Shown: one piece after another, positions 18,840 through 27,899 of the stretch
Layout: every line of letters begins with the position of its first letter
How positions within the stretch are numbered: position 1 is the first letter of the stretch
Assembly: GCA_021324795.1 (NCBI GenBank)
Contig: JAJPIK010000030.1
Location: 62,001 to 126,000, forward strand
Direction: 5' to 3'
Source of the DNA: Chloroflexota bacterium
GTDB lineage: Bacteria > Chloroflexota > UBA6077 > FW602-bin22 > CADDYW01
Length of the DNA: 64,000 nt
Translations under genes and position numbers: made by a program
Notes under the pieces: generated by a model
The model's database searches: none
Told to the model about the DNA's origin: nothing
The model's input: only the letters and a program-made list of their open reading frames with translations

Positions 18840-20095
18840 CAAGTCCAATTCGCATTGGTATAGTCGGCTGCGGACGGATCTTGCCGGCCCATCTCCGTGG
18901 CTACGCTACGCTCCGCCAAAGCGGGGTCGATGACTTTCGGATAACCGCTCTCTACTCTCGGCAGCGTCGAGACGCCGAGATGTTTCGAAAGCGAGGCGAG
19001 GGGCCACCACCCCGTCCACCGGTCAGTAACCGTCCAGCGGATCCGCTCAGCGCTCCCCATTCCTACGTGAGCGACTTTCAACCAGAGCTGGACGCCGAGG
19101 TTTTTGATGATTTTCAAACGCTCCTCAAGAGTGGTCTCGTCGACGCGCTAGACATCCCAGCCTCGGTTTTCACCCATCACGCGTACGCTGTGCAGGCCGC
19201 CGACGCCGGGATCCACGTACTCGCTCAGAAGCCGCTCGCGGTCAGCGTCGCGGCTGGACGTCTCATGGTCGAAGCCGCTCGACGAAATGGCATCACCTTG
19301 GGAATCACAGAAAACGTTCGCTATGCGCCAACGGTGCGCTTTGCCCGTTGGGCAATCGAGCGCGGCGAGATTGGCGAGATTCAGATGGTCGCGTCGATCG
19401 CGATTGGCACACCAGAGTGGTCACCCGACAAGGTCGTCGCAGATACTCCCTGGCGCCATGTGAAGATATTGGCCGGGGGCGGTGCGACACTCGACATTGG
19501 CGTCCATCTCTTTCACCGGGTCCGCTTTTTATGTGGCGAGGTCAGATCCATGGCCGCGCTCGTCCGGACGATCGAGCCGATTCGTTATCGGCGCAATGTG
19601 GCTGGCCGGGTGATCGAATCCGTCCAAGTGGATGCCGACGACGCCTTCATGGCGACCTTCGAGCTCGTGAATGGCGCGATTGGTCAGGCATCGTTCACCT
19701 GGGCCGGTCATGGTCCCCCTACCGGTCTCCCCGAGGGCTTCGTGATTTACGGTAGCAAAGGCTGTCTCAAGGGCGACACCCTCTACCGCGACGGGCAGTC
19801 GCCAATTGGCCTAACCGAACTCTTCGAACGGGAAGCCACTCCCGAGGAGCGGGAGCGTTGGCTTCCCGGTGGCTTTACCGATACTTTCGCGGCTTGCTTT
19901 TATGACTTCTTGCAAGCGATCCGGCGCGGCGGTCAACCTGAAGCCAGCGGAGCGGAAGGTCTGGGTGACCTCGCAACGGCCTTCAGTATCCTCGAATCCT
20001 CGACCTCGCATCGATCAGTTCGCGTAGCCGATGTCCTTAGTGGCGCCGTGCGCGAAGCGCAACGCGAGATCGACGACCACTACGGCTTGCAGTAA
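18836..20095 (+). CDS. Gfo/Idh/MocA family oxidoreductase
   Basis: 419 residues. The Rossmann motif [14 protein letters not shown] is at the N-terminus. The usual EKP motif is [12 protein letters not shown] here. The C-terminal sheet domain has a candidate catalytic His in [13 protein letters not shown]. The family reduces or oxidises sugars and nucleotide sugars. Coupling to UDP-glucose dehydrogenase suggests a UDP-uronate 3-dehydrogenase-type step. An extra loop of about 40 residues after residue 55 ([14 protein letters not shown]) is unusual. TATAAT at 20101-20106 follows the stop and might serve the next gene. Confidence 0.82.
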   Translation: MTSPIRIGIVGCGRILPAHLRGYATLRQSGVDDFRITALYSRQRRDAEMFRKRGEGPPPRPPVSNRPADPLSAPHSYVSDFQPELDAEVFDDFQTLLKSGLVDALDIPASVFTHHAYAVQAADAGIHVLAQKPLAVSVAAGRLMVEAARRNGITLGITENVRYAPTVRFARWAIERGEIGEIQMVASIAIGTPEWSPDKVVADTPWRHVKILAGGGATLDIGVHLFHRVRFLCGEVRSMAALVRTIEPIRYRRNVAGRVIESVQVDADDAFMATFELVNGAIGQASFTWAGHGPPTGLPEGFVIYGSKGCLKGDTLYRDGQSPIGLTELFEREATPEERERWLPGGFTDTFAACFYDFLQAIRRGGQPEASGAEGLGDLATAFSILESSTSHRSVRVADVLSGAVREAQREIDDHYGLQ

Positions 20096-20222
20096 AGGTG
20101 TATAATCGCGGCTACTGCGTTGGCTGGCAAACCCGACGACCGTCCGCTCAGCACTGCCGCGAGAGCTTCGTCTGGCTGCCACCGGCTTCCCATTATTCCA
20201 CGTCGATGATCGGTGAGAATCG

Positions 20223-21380
20223 GTGAGTGCTCGTCTGCTCGTTGGCTGGCTGGGTGTCGTTGTCTTCGGAGGTGTCCTCGCTTGGGGAATCTGGTCCCGA
20301 CCGTACCTACTTATTCCGCTGGCCCCACCGCCTCCCATTCCGGCGGTGCGACCGCTTGCCGTCGCAACCTCCACATCAGTTCCGCCAGCAAGCCCTCCTA
20401 TACCAACAGTGGAGGCCCAAACGGCGACGCCCGAGCCGTCGCCGATAATCAGTGTCCATGCTATTAGCTCGCCCCTGGTTGCCGAGCCAGCGCCCCCCGA
20501 GGCGACTCCAACTAGTGAGCCGACCGAAGTGGAAAAAGACTTTTCGGTCAGCTCAGTACCAATATTGATGTACCACTACATTCGGGTCAATCCGGTGCCA
20601 TCCGATATCGAGGGATTCAACCTTTCAGTAACGCCACGAGACTTTGCCGAACAGGTACAGTGGCTTGCCAATAACGGCTTCCACGCGGTAACAATGGCTG
20701 AAGTGCGCGACTTCATTCGAAATGGCACGCCACTACCGTCAAAGCCGATTGCATTGACATTTGACGACGGCTACGACGACGCCTATAGCGCGGCTCGGCC
20801 GGTTCTCGCCGAGCATAAGATGACTGGGACGTTCTTCATTATTACCGGTTTCGTCGACCACATCCACTACCTCACCTGGGATCAGGTCACTTCGCTTGAT
20901 CAAGAAGGCTTCGAGATTGGCTCCCACACCGTGCACCACCTGGGACTACCATTCCTCAGCAGTATGCTCCGTCGATCCGAGCTTGACGACAGTCGATCGA
21001 CACTCGAAGGACACCTCGGCCATTCAGTGCTGGATTTTTGCTATCCAAGTGGTGAGGTTGACGGGCCAACCGAACAGGCAACGCAACAAGCCGGCTACCT
21101 ATCGGCCACGACAACTCAATCTGGCTTCGCCCGTCGAGGGGATGATCCGCTGCGTCTGCCTCGCCTGCGTATCTACGGCGGCATGACTCTCGCCCAATTT
21201 GCTGCTCTTCTAAGTGGAACAGCGCGGTCTCATTATTCCGCCCCGGTTTCTGCGAAAAGTGTTAGGACGCTCAGCGCCACGTCAATTCCACGACCATCTC
21301 CCAGACCATCGCCGACAAGGTCACCAACGCCCGCTCACCCTGCATCGCCAACCGCAACGGCAATGGCCCATCCACGCTAA
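20223..21380 (+). CDS. Membrane-anchored polysaccharide deacetylase (CE4/NodB)
   Basis: 385 residues from GTG with GGTGAG upstream. One N-terminal transmembrane segment (WLGVVVFGGVLAWGIWSRPY) is followed by a proline/threonine-rich spacer. The NodB domain carries ALTFDDGYDDAY (metal aspartates), GSHTVHHLGL (metal histidines) and DFCYPSGEVD. The C-terminus is a Ser/Pro/Thr tail (RPSPRPSPTRSPTPAHP). It should remove N- or O-acetyl groups from wall or capsular glycan outside the membrane. Confidence 0.88.
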   Translation: MSARLLVGWLGVVVFGGVLAWGIWSRPYLLIPLAPPPPIPAVRPLAVATSTSVPPASPPIPTVEAQTATPEPSPIISVHAISSPLVAEPAPPEATPTSEPTEVEKDFSVSSVPILMYHYIRVNPVPSDIEGFNLSVTPRDFAEQVQWLANNGFHAVTMAEVRDFIRNGTPLPSKPIALTFDDGYDDAYSAARPVLAEHKMTGTFFIITGFVDHIHYLTWDQVTSLDQEGFEIGSHTVHHLGLPFLSSMLRRSELDDSRSTLEGHLGHSVLDFCYPSGEVDGPTEQATQQAGYLSATTTQSGFARRGDDPLRLPRLRIYGGMTLAQFAALLSGTARSHYSAPVSAKSVRTLSATSIPRPSPRPSPTRSPTPAHPASPTATAMAHPR

Positions 21381-21392
21381 CGCAGAGCCATC

Positions 21393-21938
21393 TCAGGCCT
21401 GACCGAGGAGTATACCGGCAAGGAAAACCAGACCACCGCCTAGCATGACTTGCAGGCTCGACCGCGAGAGGGGAATCTCGAAAAACCGGTGGCGGATCAG
21501 AGAGATGCTGATAAGCTCGATCCCAACCAGAAAAACCGCCAGGACAATAGCAACGTGATAGACCGGGATCAAAAATGGCAGCGTATGCAGAACGCCACCG
21601 CAAAAGGTCGCGATTCCGATGATGAAACCACGGCGGATCGGATCTCCACGACCGGTGAGCTCACCGGTATCGGATAATGCCTCGGCAAATCCCATACTAA
21701 TCCCGGCGCCGACCGCCGCAGCCATTCCAACAACCCAAGCGGTGTGGCTACTTTGGGTCGCCACAGCCGCGGCAAAGATGGGTCCGAGAGTCGATACCGA
21801 ACCATCCATCAAACCAGCAAGCCCTGGTTGGACGACCCGGAGAATGACCGCGTGTTCGTCTAGCTGACTGTGATGCGCTCCAAGAAAAAGCTTGGCAATT
21901 CCACGAAAAAACGACTGGGTCAGCCTAGCCTGTGCCAT
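21393..21938 (-). CDS. VIT1/CCC1-family metal transporter
   Basis: 181 residues with four or five hydrophobic segments. GLMDGSVSTLGPIFAAAV matches the first helix motif of vacuolar iron transporter family proteins and AVGAGISMGFAEALSDTGE their metal-binding helix region. The protein likely moves Fe2+ or Mn2+ out of the cytoplasm. It lacks a separate ferritin-like domain. A repeat/palindrome cluster at 21998-22038 in its upstream region supports metal-dependent control. Confidence 0.75.
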   Translation of the reverse strand: MAQARLTQSFFRGIAKLFLGAHHSQLDEHAVILRVVQPGLAGLMDGSVSTLGPIFAAAVATQSSHTAWVVGMAAAVGAGISMGFAEALSDTGELTGRGDPIRRGFIIGIATFCGGVLHTLPFLIPVYHVAIVLAVFLVGIELISISLIRHRFFEIPLSRSSLQVMLGGGLVFLAGILLGQA

Positions 21939-21997
21939 TCCTACCCCTACCGTGCCAGTGCTCCGCAGCCTACACCAACGCGGTTGCCATAATCTGG

Positions 21998-22038
21998 AAT
22001 CATTCTTAGCTTATAATCATTCTTAGAATATTTCTAAG
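21998..22038. promoter_or_regulatory. Metalloregulator-like operator upstream of the VIT1-like gene
   Basis: Two exact copies of AATCATTCTTAG (21998-22009 and 22015-22026) have a 17-base period. The second runs into the palindrome CTTAGAA-TAT-TTCTAAG (22022-22038). The arrangement resembles Fur/DtxR/MntR-type sites. It lies 60 bases before the transporter start and about 150 before upp. Confidence 0.55.
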
Positions 22039-22184
22039 TTGGGACCAGTATAGCAAAAACCCAATCTGGCGACAACGCTTTTCGGATAAGAAACTGGGAA
22101 AAACCAACGGAGCAATGAGACAGTGAAGTGCTATGATCTAGAGTGGTTTGAGGAAGTCATTTGTACAGGGGCACGGGGGACTGA

Positions 22185-22814
22185 ATGTCGCTGCGGGTAT
22201 CGCGTCATCCGTTGGTCCAGCACAAACTAGGTTTGTTGCGTCGCCAGGACACGTCCCCTTGGATCTTTCGACGGCTCGTCCATGAGCTAACTCTACTGCT
22301 GATTTATGAAGCGACTGATGACTTACGATTACGCAGTGAGGCGGTCGAGACCCCCCTCGAGCAAACCGAGGTGAGAACGCTTAGTCAGCGGGTTGGCTTT
22401 GCCCCGATCCTGCGGGCAGGCTTGGGGATGGTCGAAGCGGCACTGGAGATGTTGCCGACCGCCGACGTCCGACACCTTGGCATGTACCGCGATCACATCA
22501 CTTTGTCTCCCGTCGAATACTATCAGCGTCTGACTGGCACGCCCCCTGCCGACGTCTACCTCATCCTTGATCCTATGCTCGCGACGGGACAATCGGCAGT
22601 CCACGCCGTTGAGCTGCTTCGACGCTGGGGGGTTTCGACGGTGAAGTTCGTTGGTTTGATCGGGGCACCCGAAGGGGCTGATTGCTTGCTGGGCGCATTT
22701 CCCGACGTCGACGTTCACCTCGCCGCGCTCGACCGTCAACTCAATTCAAGCGGCTACATTTTGCCTGGTCTTGGCGACGCCGGTGACCGGCAGTTTGGGA
22801 CGATATCGTTGTGA
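22185..22814 (+). CDS. upp: Uracil phosphoribosyltransferase
   Basis: 209 residues, family length. PILRAGLGMVEAALEMLP, YLILDPMLATGQSA (the PRPP loop) and GYILPGLGDAGDRQFGT at the C-terminus (uracil-binding) are diagnostic. It converts uracil and PRPP to UMP in pyrimidine salvage. ATG start; a TATGAT at 22132-22137 could be its -10. Convergent with the acetolactate synthase gene, with 12 bases between them. Confidence 0.95.
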   Translation: MSLRVSRHPLVQHKLGLLRRQDTSPWIFRRLVHELTLLLIYEATDDLRLRSEAVETPLEQTEVRTLSQRVGFAPILRAGLGMVEAALEMLPTADVRHLGMYRDHITLSPVEYYQRLTGTPPADVYLILDPMLATGQSAVHAVELLRRWGVSTVKFVGLIGAPEGADCLLGAFPDVDVHLAALDRQLNSSGYILPGLGDAGDRQFGTISL

Positions 22815-22826
22815 AGGATCCACCAC

Positions 22827-24464
22827 TTAGACCGCACACTCCACTGGCCCCAGCCTGGCGACGAGCTTGGCGTTTTCCCGGTAATCAATGGGTACCGCGA
22901 CGATACTGGGCTCATCCAAGCTGAGCGCTTTATTGAGGGTCGGCAGCAGATCTTCGGTGCGCTCGATCCAGAAGCCCGGTAGATGGTAGCTCTCGGCATA
23001 GCGACGAAAGTCAGGGTTTCCGAACCGTACGCCGTACTCGTGGCCAAATCGGTCCATTTGCTTCCAACCGATCAAGCTGTAGCTACCATCGACCCAGATC
23101 ATCACGACGATGGGCGTCTGCAGGCGACGCGCGGTTTCTAGCTCTTGCGAATTCATCATGAATCCGCCGTCACCGCAAACCGCGACGACCTTCTGATCTG
23201 GTCGCGCGAGCTTGGCCGCGATCGCCGCAGGTAAGGCAAAACCCATAGCAGCCAATCCATTCGAAATCAGCACGGTATTCGGCTCGTAGGTAGGGAAGGT
23301 ACGTGCGATCCAAAGCTTGTGTGCGCCGACATCAGTCGTGACCACATCGCACGGCGCTAAAGCGGCCCGCAAATCGGCAATTGCCCGTTGCGGCTTGACC
23401 GGGTAGGCGTTGTCTGATTGTCCATCTCGGCTTAAGTCGGTCACTACTTGACGCAACGTAGTCACGATGGAGGAGGGAGCTCGGCGAGAAACGATCTGGC
23501 TTAGCTCGCCGAGGGCATACTCAAGATCACCAACGACCTCCACCGCCGGTTGGTAGTAGCGATCGACCAGAGCGGGCGCTGTATCAACGTGGACAATCGT
23601 CCTGGCAGACGAGCGATTCCATTTCGCCGGTGCGAACTCGACCGGGTCGTAGCCAACACAGATTACCAGATCAGCATCTTCGAGCCCACATAGCGTACCG
23701 TCAAGTGCTTGCAAGCCAATGATCGAGAGCCAGAAGGGATCGCGGCAGTCCATGTCGCCTTTTCCCATGAACGTCTCGATAACCGGTAGCTGAGCCGCGT
23801 GGACGAAGCTACGCAGTGCTGGCGCGGCACGCTGGCGCGCCACGCCATTCCCAGCCATCACAATCGGCCGTTGGGACTTCGCGATGAGGTCAGCCGCTTG
23901 CTCAAGAGAATAGCGTGACGGTACCGGTTCGGGCAAGGGTCGAACGCGAATCGGCCACGCCGAGGTCGGCTTAGTGGCAACATCCTCTGGCAGTTCGATA
24001 TAGGTCGCGCCAGGCTTACTCAGTTGCGCGGTTCGAAACGCCTCACGGATAATCTCAACTACCGAATCTGGCTCAATGACCCGGGCTTGCCATTTTGTCA
24101 CCGGACGAAAGAGTGAGACAAGGTCGACGAACTGGTGGCTTTCTTGGCGCATGTTCTCCAGCCTGGTTTGTCCAGTGATTGCCACCAGCGGCGCGTGGTC
24201 CAGATTGGCGTCGGCTACGCCAGTGATCAGGTTAGTCGCGCCTGGGCCAAGGGTCGCAAGACAAACCCCGGCTCGACCAGTCAAGCGGCCATGGGAGTCA
24301 GCCATAAAGGCCGCACCTTGCTCGTGACGTGTCGACACAAACTCGATCGAACTGCGAGACATCGCCTCCAGAACGTCGAGAACCTCTTCGCCAGGTACGC
24401 CGTAAACCCGCTCGACCCCTTCGTTTTCAAGGCACTCGACCAGCAAAGCAGCGCAGCTTTTCAT
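22827..24464 (-). CDS. Acetolactate synthase-type thiamine-diphosphate enzyme (AlsS-like)
   Basis: 545 residues. The activating glutamate is in STRHEQGAAFMAD (about 48), the mid-domain PLVAITGQT follows, and the diphosphate motif is GDGGFMMNSQELETA. The stretch SLIGWKQMDRFG resembles catabolic acetolactate synthases more than glyoxylate carboligase. It would condense two pyruvates to acetolactate. No regulatory subunit gene is adjacent, which fits AlsS. Its start overlaps the aldehyde dehydrogenase stop by four bases, suggesting coupled metabolism of pyruvate and an aldehyde. Confidence 0.82.
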   Translation of the reverse strand: MKSCAALLVECLENEGVERVYGVPGEEVLDVLEAMSRSSIEFVSTRHEQGAAFMADSHGRLTGRAGVCLATLGPGATNLITGVADANLDHAPLVAITGQTRLENMRQESHQFVDLVSLFRPVTKWQARVIEPDSVVEIIREAFRTAQLSKPGATYIELPEDVATKPTSAWPIRVRPLPEPVPSRYSLEQAADLIAKSQRPIVMAGNGVARQRAAPALRSFVHAAQLPVIETFMGKGDMDCRDPFWLSIIGLQALDGTLCGLEDADLVICVGYDPVEFAPAKWNRSSARTIVHVDTAPALVDRYYQPAVEVVGDLEYALGELSQIVSRRAPSSIVTTLRQVVTDLSRDGQSDNAYPVKPQRAIADLRAALAPCDVVTTDVGAHKLWIARTFPTYEPNTVLISNGLAAMGFALPAAIAAKLARPDQKVVAVCGDGGFMMNSQELETARRLQTPIVVMIWVDGSYSLIGWKQMDRFGHEYGVRFGNPDFRRYAESYHLPGFWIERTEDLLPTLNKALSLDEPSIVAVPIDYRENAKLVARLGPVECAV

Positions 24465-25888
24465 CGCTGATTGATCACCAGTAGTCGAAGCTCGGTCATC
24501 TCTTGAATCGCATACTTGGGGCCTTCACGTCCCAGACCGGACTCCTTAGTTCCCCCGTACGGCATCGGATCGATCCGGAACGTCGGTGAATCGTTGACGA
24601 TAACGCCGCCAGCATGCAGCCTCTCGAATGCTAAGAAGGCATGTCGCAGGTCACGGGTAAAGATACCGACTTGAAGCCCATAGACCGATTCATTGACTTT
24701 TGCGACGACGTCCTCGAAGTCACTAAAAGGGAACAAGAGGACAACCGGCGCGAATGCCTCTTCGCTGCAGATCCGGCTGGTTGGACTGGCGTTGATGAGA
24801 ACGGCCGGCTCGATCAGGTTATGACCAAGTACCCGACCGCCAGTAAGCACGGTAGCCCCATTGATGATTGCCTCTTGAATCCATTGGCTCGTCCGCTGAA
24901 CCGCTTCGAGAGAGATCATTGGTCCAAGGTCGGTTTGAGGGTCCAAAGGATCGCCGAGCTTCAGCGAACGGACTCGGGCGACGAATTGACGTGCAAACTC
25001 GTCGAAAATGTCCTGATGAACGAAAACTCGCTGCACCGAGATACAGACCTGACCAGCGTAGGCATACCCCCCAATCGCGATTCGATCGACCGCGAAGCCG
25101 ACGTCGGCGTCTCGATCGACGATGACTCCGGCGTTACCCCCGAGCTCGAGAAGCACCGGCTTGTGACCGGCGTACGTTTTGATCCGCCAGCCGACCGGTG
25201 CCGAGCCAGTAAAGGTGATCAGGCGGAAGCGGTCGTCACGCACCATTTTCTCGGTCCGCTCCGTCGTCGTCGGCAGAACACTCAAGACCCCCGGCGGCAG
25301 TCCTGCTTGGACACAGAGCTCGGCAACTTTGAGCCAGGTCAAGGGGGTTTTGGACGCCGGCTTGAGAACTACCGTGTTACCGGCCGCCAGCGCCGGCGCG
25401 ACCTTGTGAGCGGCAAGGTTCAACGGAAAGTTGAAAGGCGAGATCGCCAGGATCGGCCCAATTGGGAAGCGACGGGTAATACCAAAGTGACAGGTTCCAA
25501 CAGGAGCGACATCGAGAGACACCACTTCACCACCGATCCGCTTCGCCTCTTCCAGCGCGGTCTCAAACGTGAGACCGCAACGCTCGACCTCGGCATAAGC
25601 ATCGCGAATCGGCTTTCCGGATTCCAAGGTGATCAAACGGGCAATTTCATCGCGTGCGATACAAATCCGGTTACGTATCTCGCCCAGGAGATCAGCCCGA
25701 CGATACGTTGGCCAACCCTGGTAGTCGGCAAAGGCGGCTTGTGCACATTCAATCGCGAATTCAATTTGTTGGTCAGTCGCTAAATAGGTCGTACCAACCG
25801 TCGAGCCATCCCAAGGATTCAGGATTGGTAAAGGCTCCGAGGAGCTTTCCCAGCGGCCAGCTACGAAGATCGGATAGGAGTTTGCCAT
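24461..25888 (-). CDS. NAD(P)-dependent aldehyde dehydrogenase
   Basis: 475 residues from ATG at 25888, chosen for GGAGGG upstream and the typical opening MANSYPIFVAGRW. FTGSAPVGW binds the cofactor, LELGGNAG holds the general-base glutamate and GQVCISVQR the catalytic cysteine (Cys282). The sequence style is that of lactaldehyde/glyceraldehyde-3-phosphate-like dehydrogenases, but the substrate is not certain. Translationally coupled to the acetolactate synthase-like gene. Confidence 0.88.
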   Translation of the reverse strand: MANSYPIFVAGRWESSSEPLPILNPWDGSTVGTTYLATDQQIEFAIECAQAAFADYQGWPTYRRADLLGEIRNRICIARDEIARLITLESGKPIRDAYAEVERCGLTFETALEEAKRIGGEVVSLDVAPVGTCHFGITRRFPIGPILAISPFNFPLNLAAHKVAPALAAGNTVVLKPASKTPLTWLKVAELCVQAGLPPGVLSVLPTTTERTEKMVRDDRFRLITFTGSAPVGWRIKTYAGHKPVLLELGGNAGVIVDRDADVGFAVDRIAIGGYAYAGQVCISVQRVFVHQDIFDEFARQFVARVRSLKLGDPLDPQTDLGPMISLEAVQRTSQWIQEAIINGATVLTGGRVLGHNLIEPAVLINASPTSRICSEEAFAPVVLLFPFSDFEDVVAKVNESVYGLQVGIFTRDLRHAFLAFERLHAGGVIVNDSPTFRIDPMPYGGTKESGLGREGPKYAIQEMTELRLLVINQR

Positions 25889-26037
25889 CACTGCCCTCCG
25901 GCACTCGATGGGTGCGGAGGAGACGCGGGGCAGAAATCGTACCCAGAGGCTTCGTGATATCATACTCGGGGCTGGGGAACCCGTAGCGATTAGGAACTCT
26001 ATTGCTTGGGAACAGATGATAGGGAGCGAAAGTAACG

Positions 26038-27156
26038 ATGCAGATTACTAACCTTCGTACGGCAACGGTAGCAATTCCCGTGAAGCGTCCGACAGCAATC
26101 TCGACACGGAACCTGGCCGTGCGCGAATTCGTTCTAGTCTGGCTCGAGTCCGACGCCGGTGTTGAAGGTCTCGGTTACACCTACGCCGGAACCAACGGTG
26201 GACGAGTCGTTCAGACCTGCGTGGATACCGTGCTTGGCCGCATCGTCATCGGCCAGGATCCTCGCTATACCGAGCGGATCTGGGAGCAGATGTTCAAAGA
26301 ATCGCTCTTGATTGGCCGGCGAGGTGGCACACTTCGGGCAATCGCGGCGGTCGACCTTGCGCTCTGGGATCTGCTCGGCAAGCTTCACGACGAGCCGCTC
26401 TACCGTTTGCTTGGCGCTTACCGCGACCAAGTGCCGGCCTACGCCAGCGGTGGGTACTATCGCCCCGACCTCGATCCGCTCGAAGAAATCGCCGGTGAGA
26501 TGGGACGCTACGTCGAGCGAGGCTTCGTCGACTTCAAAATCAAGGTAGGCGGACGCTCGATTGCCGAGGACCGCGAGCGGGTACGTGTCGCCCGCGAAAC
26601 GATCGGCCCGCGAGCCCGCCTCGCTCTGGACGCGAACAATGCCTATAACGACGTGGCACTCGCGGTTCGCGCTGCTGAGGCTTTCGCCCCTTACGACATC
26701 TGGTGGTTCGAGGAGCCAACCTATCCGGACTCTCTCCCTAATAGTACACGGATTGCCCAGAGCGTGCCGATGCCGGTCGCGACAGGAGAGATCGAGGCAA
26801 CGCGTTGGGGTTTTCGCGACATTATCGCCGCGGAAGCCGCCCAGATTCTCCAGCCCGACGCTGTCGTCCTGGGTGGGATTACCGAATGGCTCAAGGTCGC
26901 CCACCTCGCAGCGGCACACGACTTCCCAATCGCTCCCCACTGGAATGCCAATGTTCATGCCCACCTGGTTGCCGCCGTTCCGAACGGTCTTACCGTGGAA
27001 TATTTCCACCTCGACGAAGACATCTATAATTTCGAGCGGCTGATCGATCCCGAGAATCGCCTGCAGGTGAAAGATGGCGTCATTGCCGTTCCCCAACGGG
27101 CGGGCATCGGGGTCGTACTCAACGATCGATTGGTCGAGCAATTCCGCATTGGCTAG
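26038..27156 (+). CDS. Mandelate racemase/muconate lactonizing enzyme family (enolase superfamily)
   Basis: 372 residues. FVDFKIKVGG holds the barrel KxK-type base. LALDANNAY, WWFEEPTYP and VATGEIEATRWGF hold the three metal ligands, and APHWNANVHAHL has the second catalytic histidine. The family abstracts an alpha-proton from a carboxylate; sugar-acid dehydratase is the most likely role given the glucarate-pathway gene at the left edge. The last coding bases and the stop codon are in a 27-bp hairpin arm. Confidence 0.88.
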   Translation: MQITNLRTATVAIPVKRPTAISTRNLAVREFVLVWLESDAGVEGLGYTYAGTNGGRVVQTCVDTVLGRIVIGQDPRYTERIWEQMFKESLLIGRRGGTLRAIAAVDLALWDLLGKLHDEPLYRLLGAYRDQVPAYASGGYYRPDLDPLEEIAGEMGRYVERGFVDFKIKVGGRSIAEDRERVRVARETIGPRARLALDANNAYNDVALAVRAAEAFAPYDIWWFEEPTYPDSLPNSTRIAQSVPMPVATGEIEATRWGFRDIIAAEAAQILQPDAVVLGGITEWLKVAHLAAAHDFPIAPHWNANVHAHLVAAVPNGLTVEYFHLDEDIYNFERLIDPENRLQVKDGVIAVPQRAGIGVVLNDRLVEQFRIG

Positions 27157-27201
27157 CTCATGCCACGCGATGAGCGCGTGGCATGAGCTAGCCAATGCGG
27201 A
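27143..27201. terminator. Perfect 27-bp hairpin spanning the end of the enolase-superfamily gene
   Basis: Arms at 27143-27169 and 27175-27201 are exact reverse complements with a 5-base loop. The left arm contains the last 11 coding bases and the TAG stop, so the right arm is an inverted copy of the gene end. There is no T-tract. Confidence 0.85.
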
Positions 27202-27228
27202 CTTTGTGGAATAATCGGTACGAAATAT

Positions 27229-27257
27229 TTGCATTTCATTGCAGGTTGTGTCATAAT
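27229..27257 (+). promoter_or_regulatory. Strong sigma-70 promoter with no clear gene behind it
   Basis: TTGCAT at 27229-27234 and CATAAT at 27252-27257 are exactly 17 bases apart. The next same-strand gene begins at 27900, so the promoter either drives a non-coding RNA or a very long leader of the sigma factor gene. Confidence 0.55.
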
Positions 27258-27263
27258 ACCAGT

Positions 27264-27515
27264 GGGTCAGTCTGACTCGGAAAACCGTCGGGGACAAATT
27301 TTCGGTACGCACTGGTTCTCGACTACGAGTCAGGAAAAGGAAGGGAAAACGGAGAAAGGGCGAGCGCCCGAGGATGATTGGCGCTCGAGCCCGCAGTTCA
27401 AGAGAACAGGCGGGCTGGCTTGTTCTAGTGAACTGATTGGGGCGATTATCATTGTGTGGTGACGTCATCGTCGCCGAGGAATTTCCGAGAACAGCGAGCG
27501 GAACTGCTCGGACTA
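27264..27515 (+). ncRNA. Candidate structured non-coding RNA
   Basis: The 359-base gap 27157-27515 holds the hairpin and promoter above and then this segment, where I see no convincing gene. It contains CGAGCGCC/GGCGCTCG (8-bp stem), CCCGC-A-GTTC-AAGA-GAAC-AG-GCGGG (two stacked stems), GTTC-TAGT-GAAC and CCGAG/CTCGG. A 77-codon frame at 27229-27462 overlaps the promoter itself. No match to RNase P, tmRNA or SRP RNA cores was recognised; a 6S-like RNA is possible. Boundaries are guesses. Confidence 0.35.
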
Positions 27516-27761
27516 TTAGGAAGCGCGGGCCATGGCCTGGTGCACCGCCTGGGAATGAGTGCGAACAGTTTCAATTTCGTCCAGATAGACTGGCCCGCCG
27601 CACCGATTGCAGCGGATAGAATTTTGCCGCGGAATTGATCGACTGGCTGGCTCTGAACCGGGATGGTAACTCCAGACTGTCTTGGGATCGTCCGGGTCGC
27701 CCTCAACCTGTCCGGAGACGTGGCCGCAGTAATAGCACTTAACATCGGCGCGTATTAGCAT
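27516..27761 (-). CDS. Small zinc ribbon protein of unknown function
   Basis: 81 residues from ATG at 27761, chosen for GGGGTGA eight bases upstream. Two cysteine pairs, CYYC near the start and CNRC about 40 residues later, form a likely four-Cys zinc ribbon. No other domain is recognised. It lies divergent from the sigma factor gene. Confidence 0.65.
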   Translation of the reverse strand: MLIRADVKCYYCGHVSGQVEGDPDDPKTVWSYHPGSEPASRSIPRQNSIRCNRCGGPVYLDEIETVRTHSQAVHQAMARAS

Positions 27762-27899
27762 CGCTCCGGTCACCCCTTGGTCATTTTGCCGCCCACTCCT
27801 TTGTTCTGCAAAAAGTGTGCCAAGGTCTGGGCGTGGCCTGGTTGGCTCTCTACTGGCATACGATTTGCTGGGTTATAGTTCCTTGAGGGGGTAAACTCC

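Noticed and set aside
24641-25783. 380-codon plus frame opposite the aldehyde dehydrogenase
   Set aside because: Exact antisense of a protein with intact catalytic motifs; composition typical of a shadow frame.
27229-27462. 77-codon plus frame at the candidate RNA
   Set aside because: Its start lies in the -35 element, so it cannot be translated from the promoter seen there.
26134-27468. 444-codon minus frame over the enolase-superfamily gene
   Set aside because: Antisense to a clear enolase-superfamily protein, and it runs through the hairpin and promoter region.
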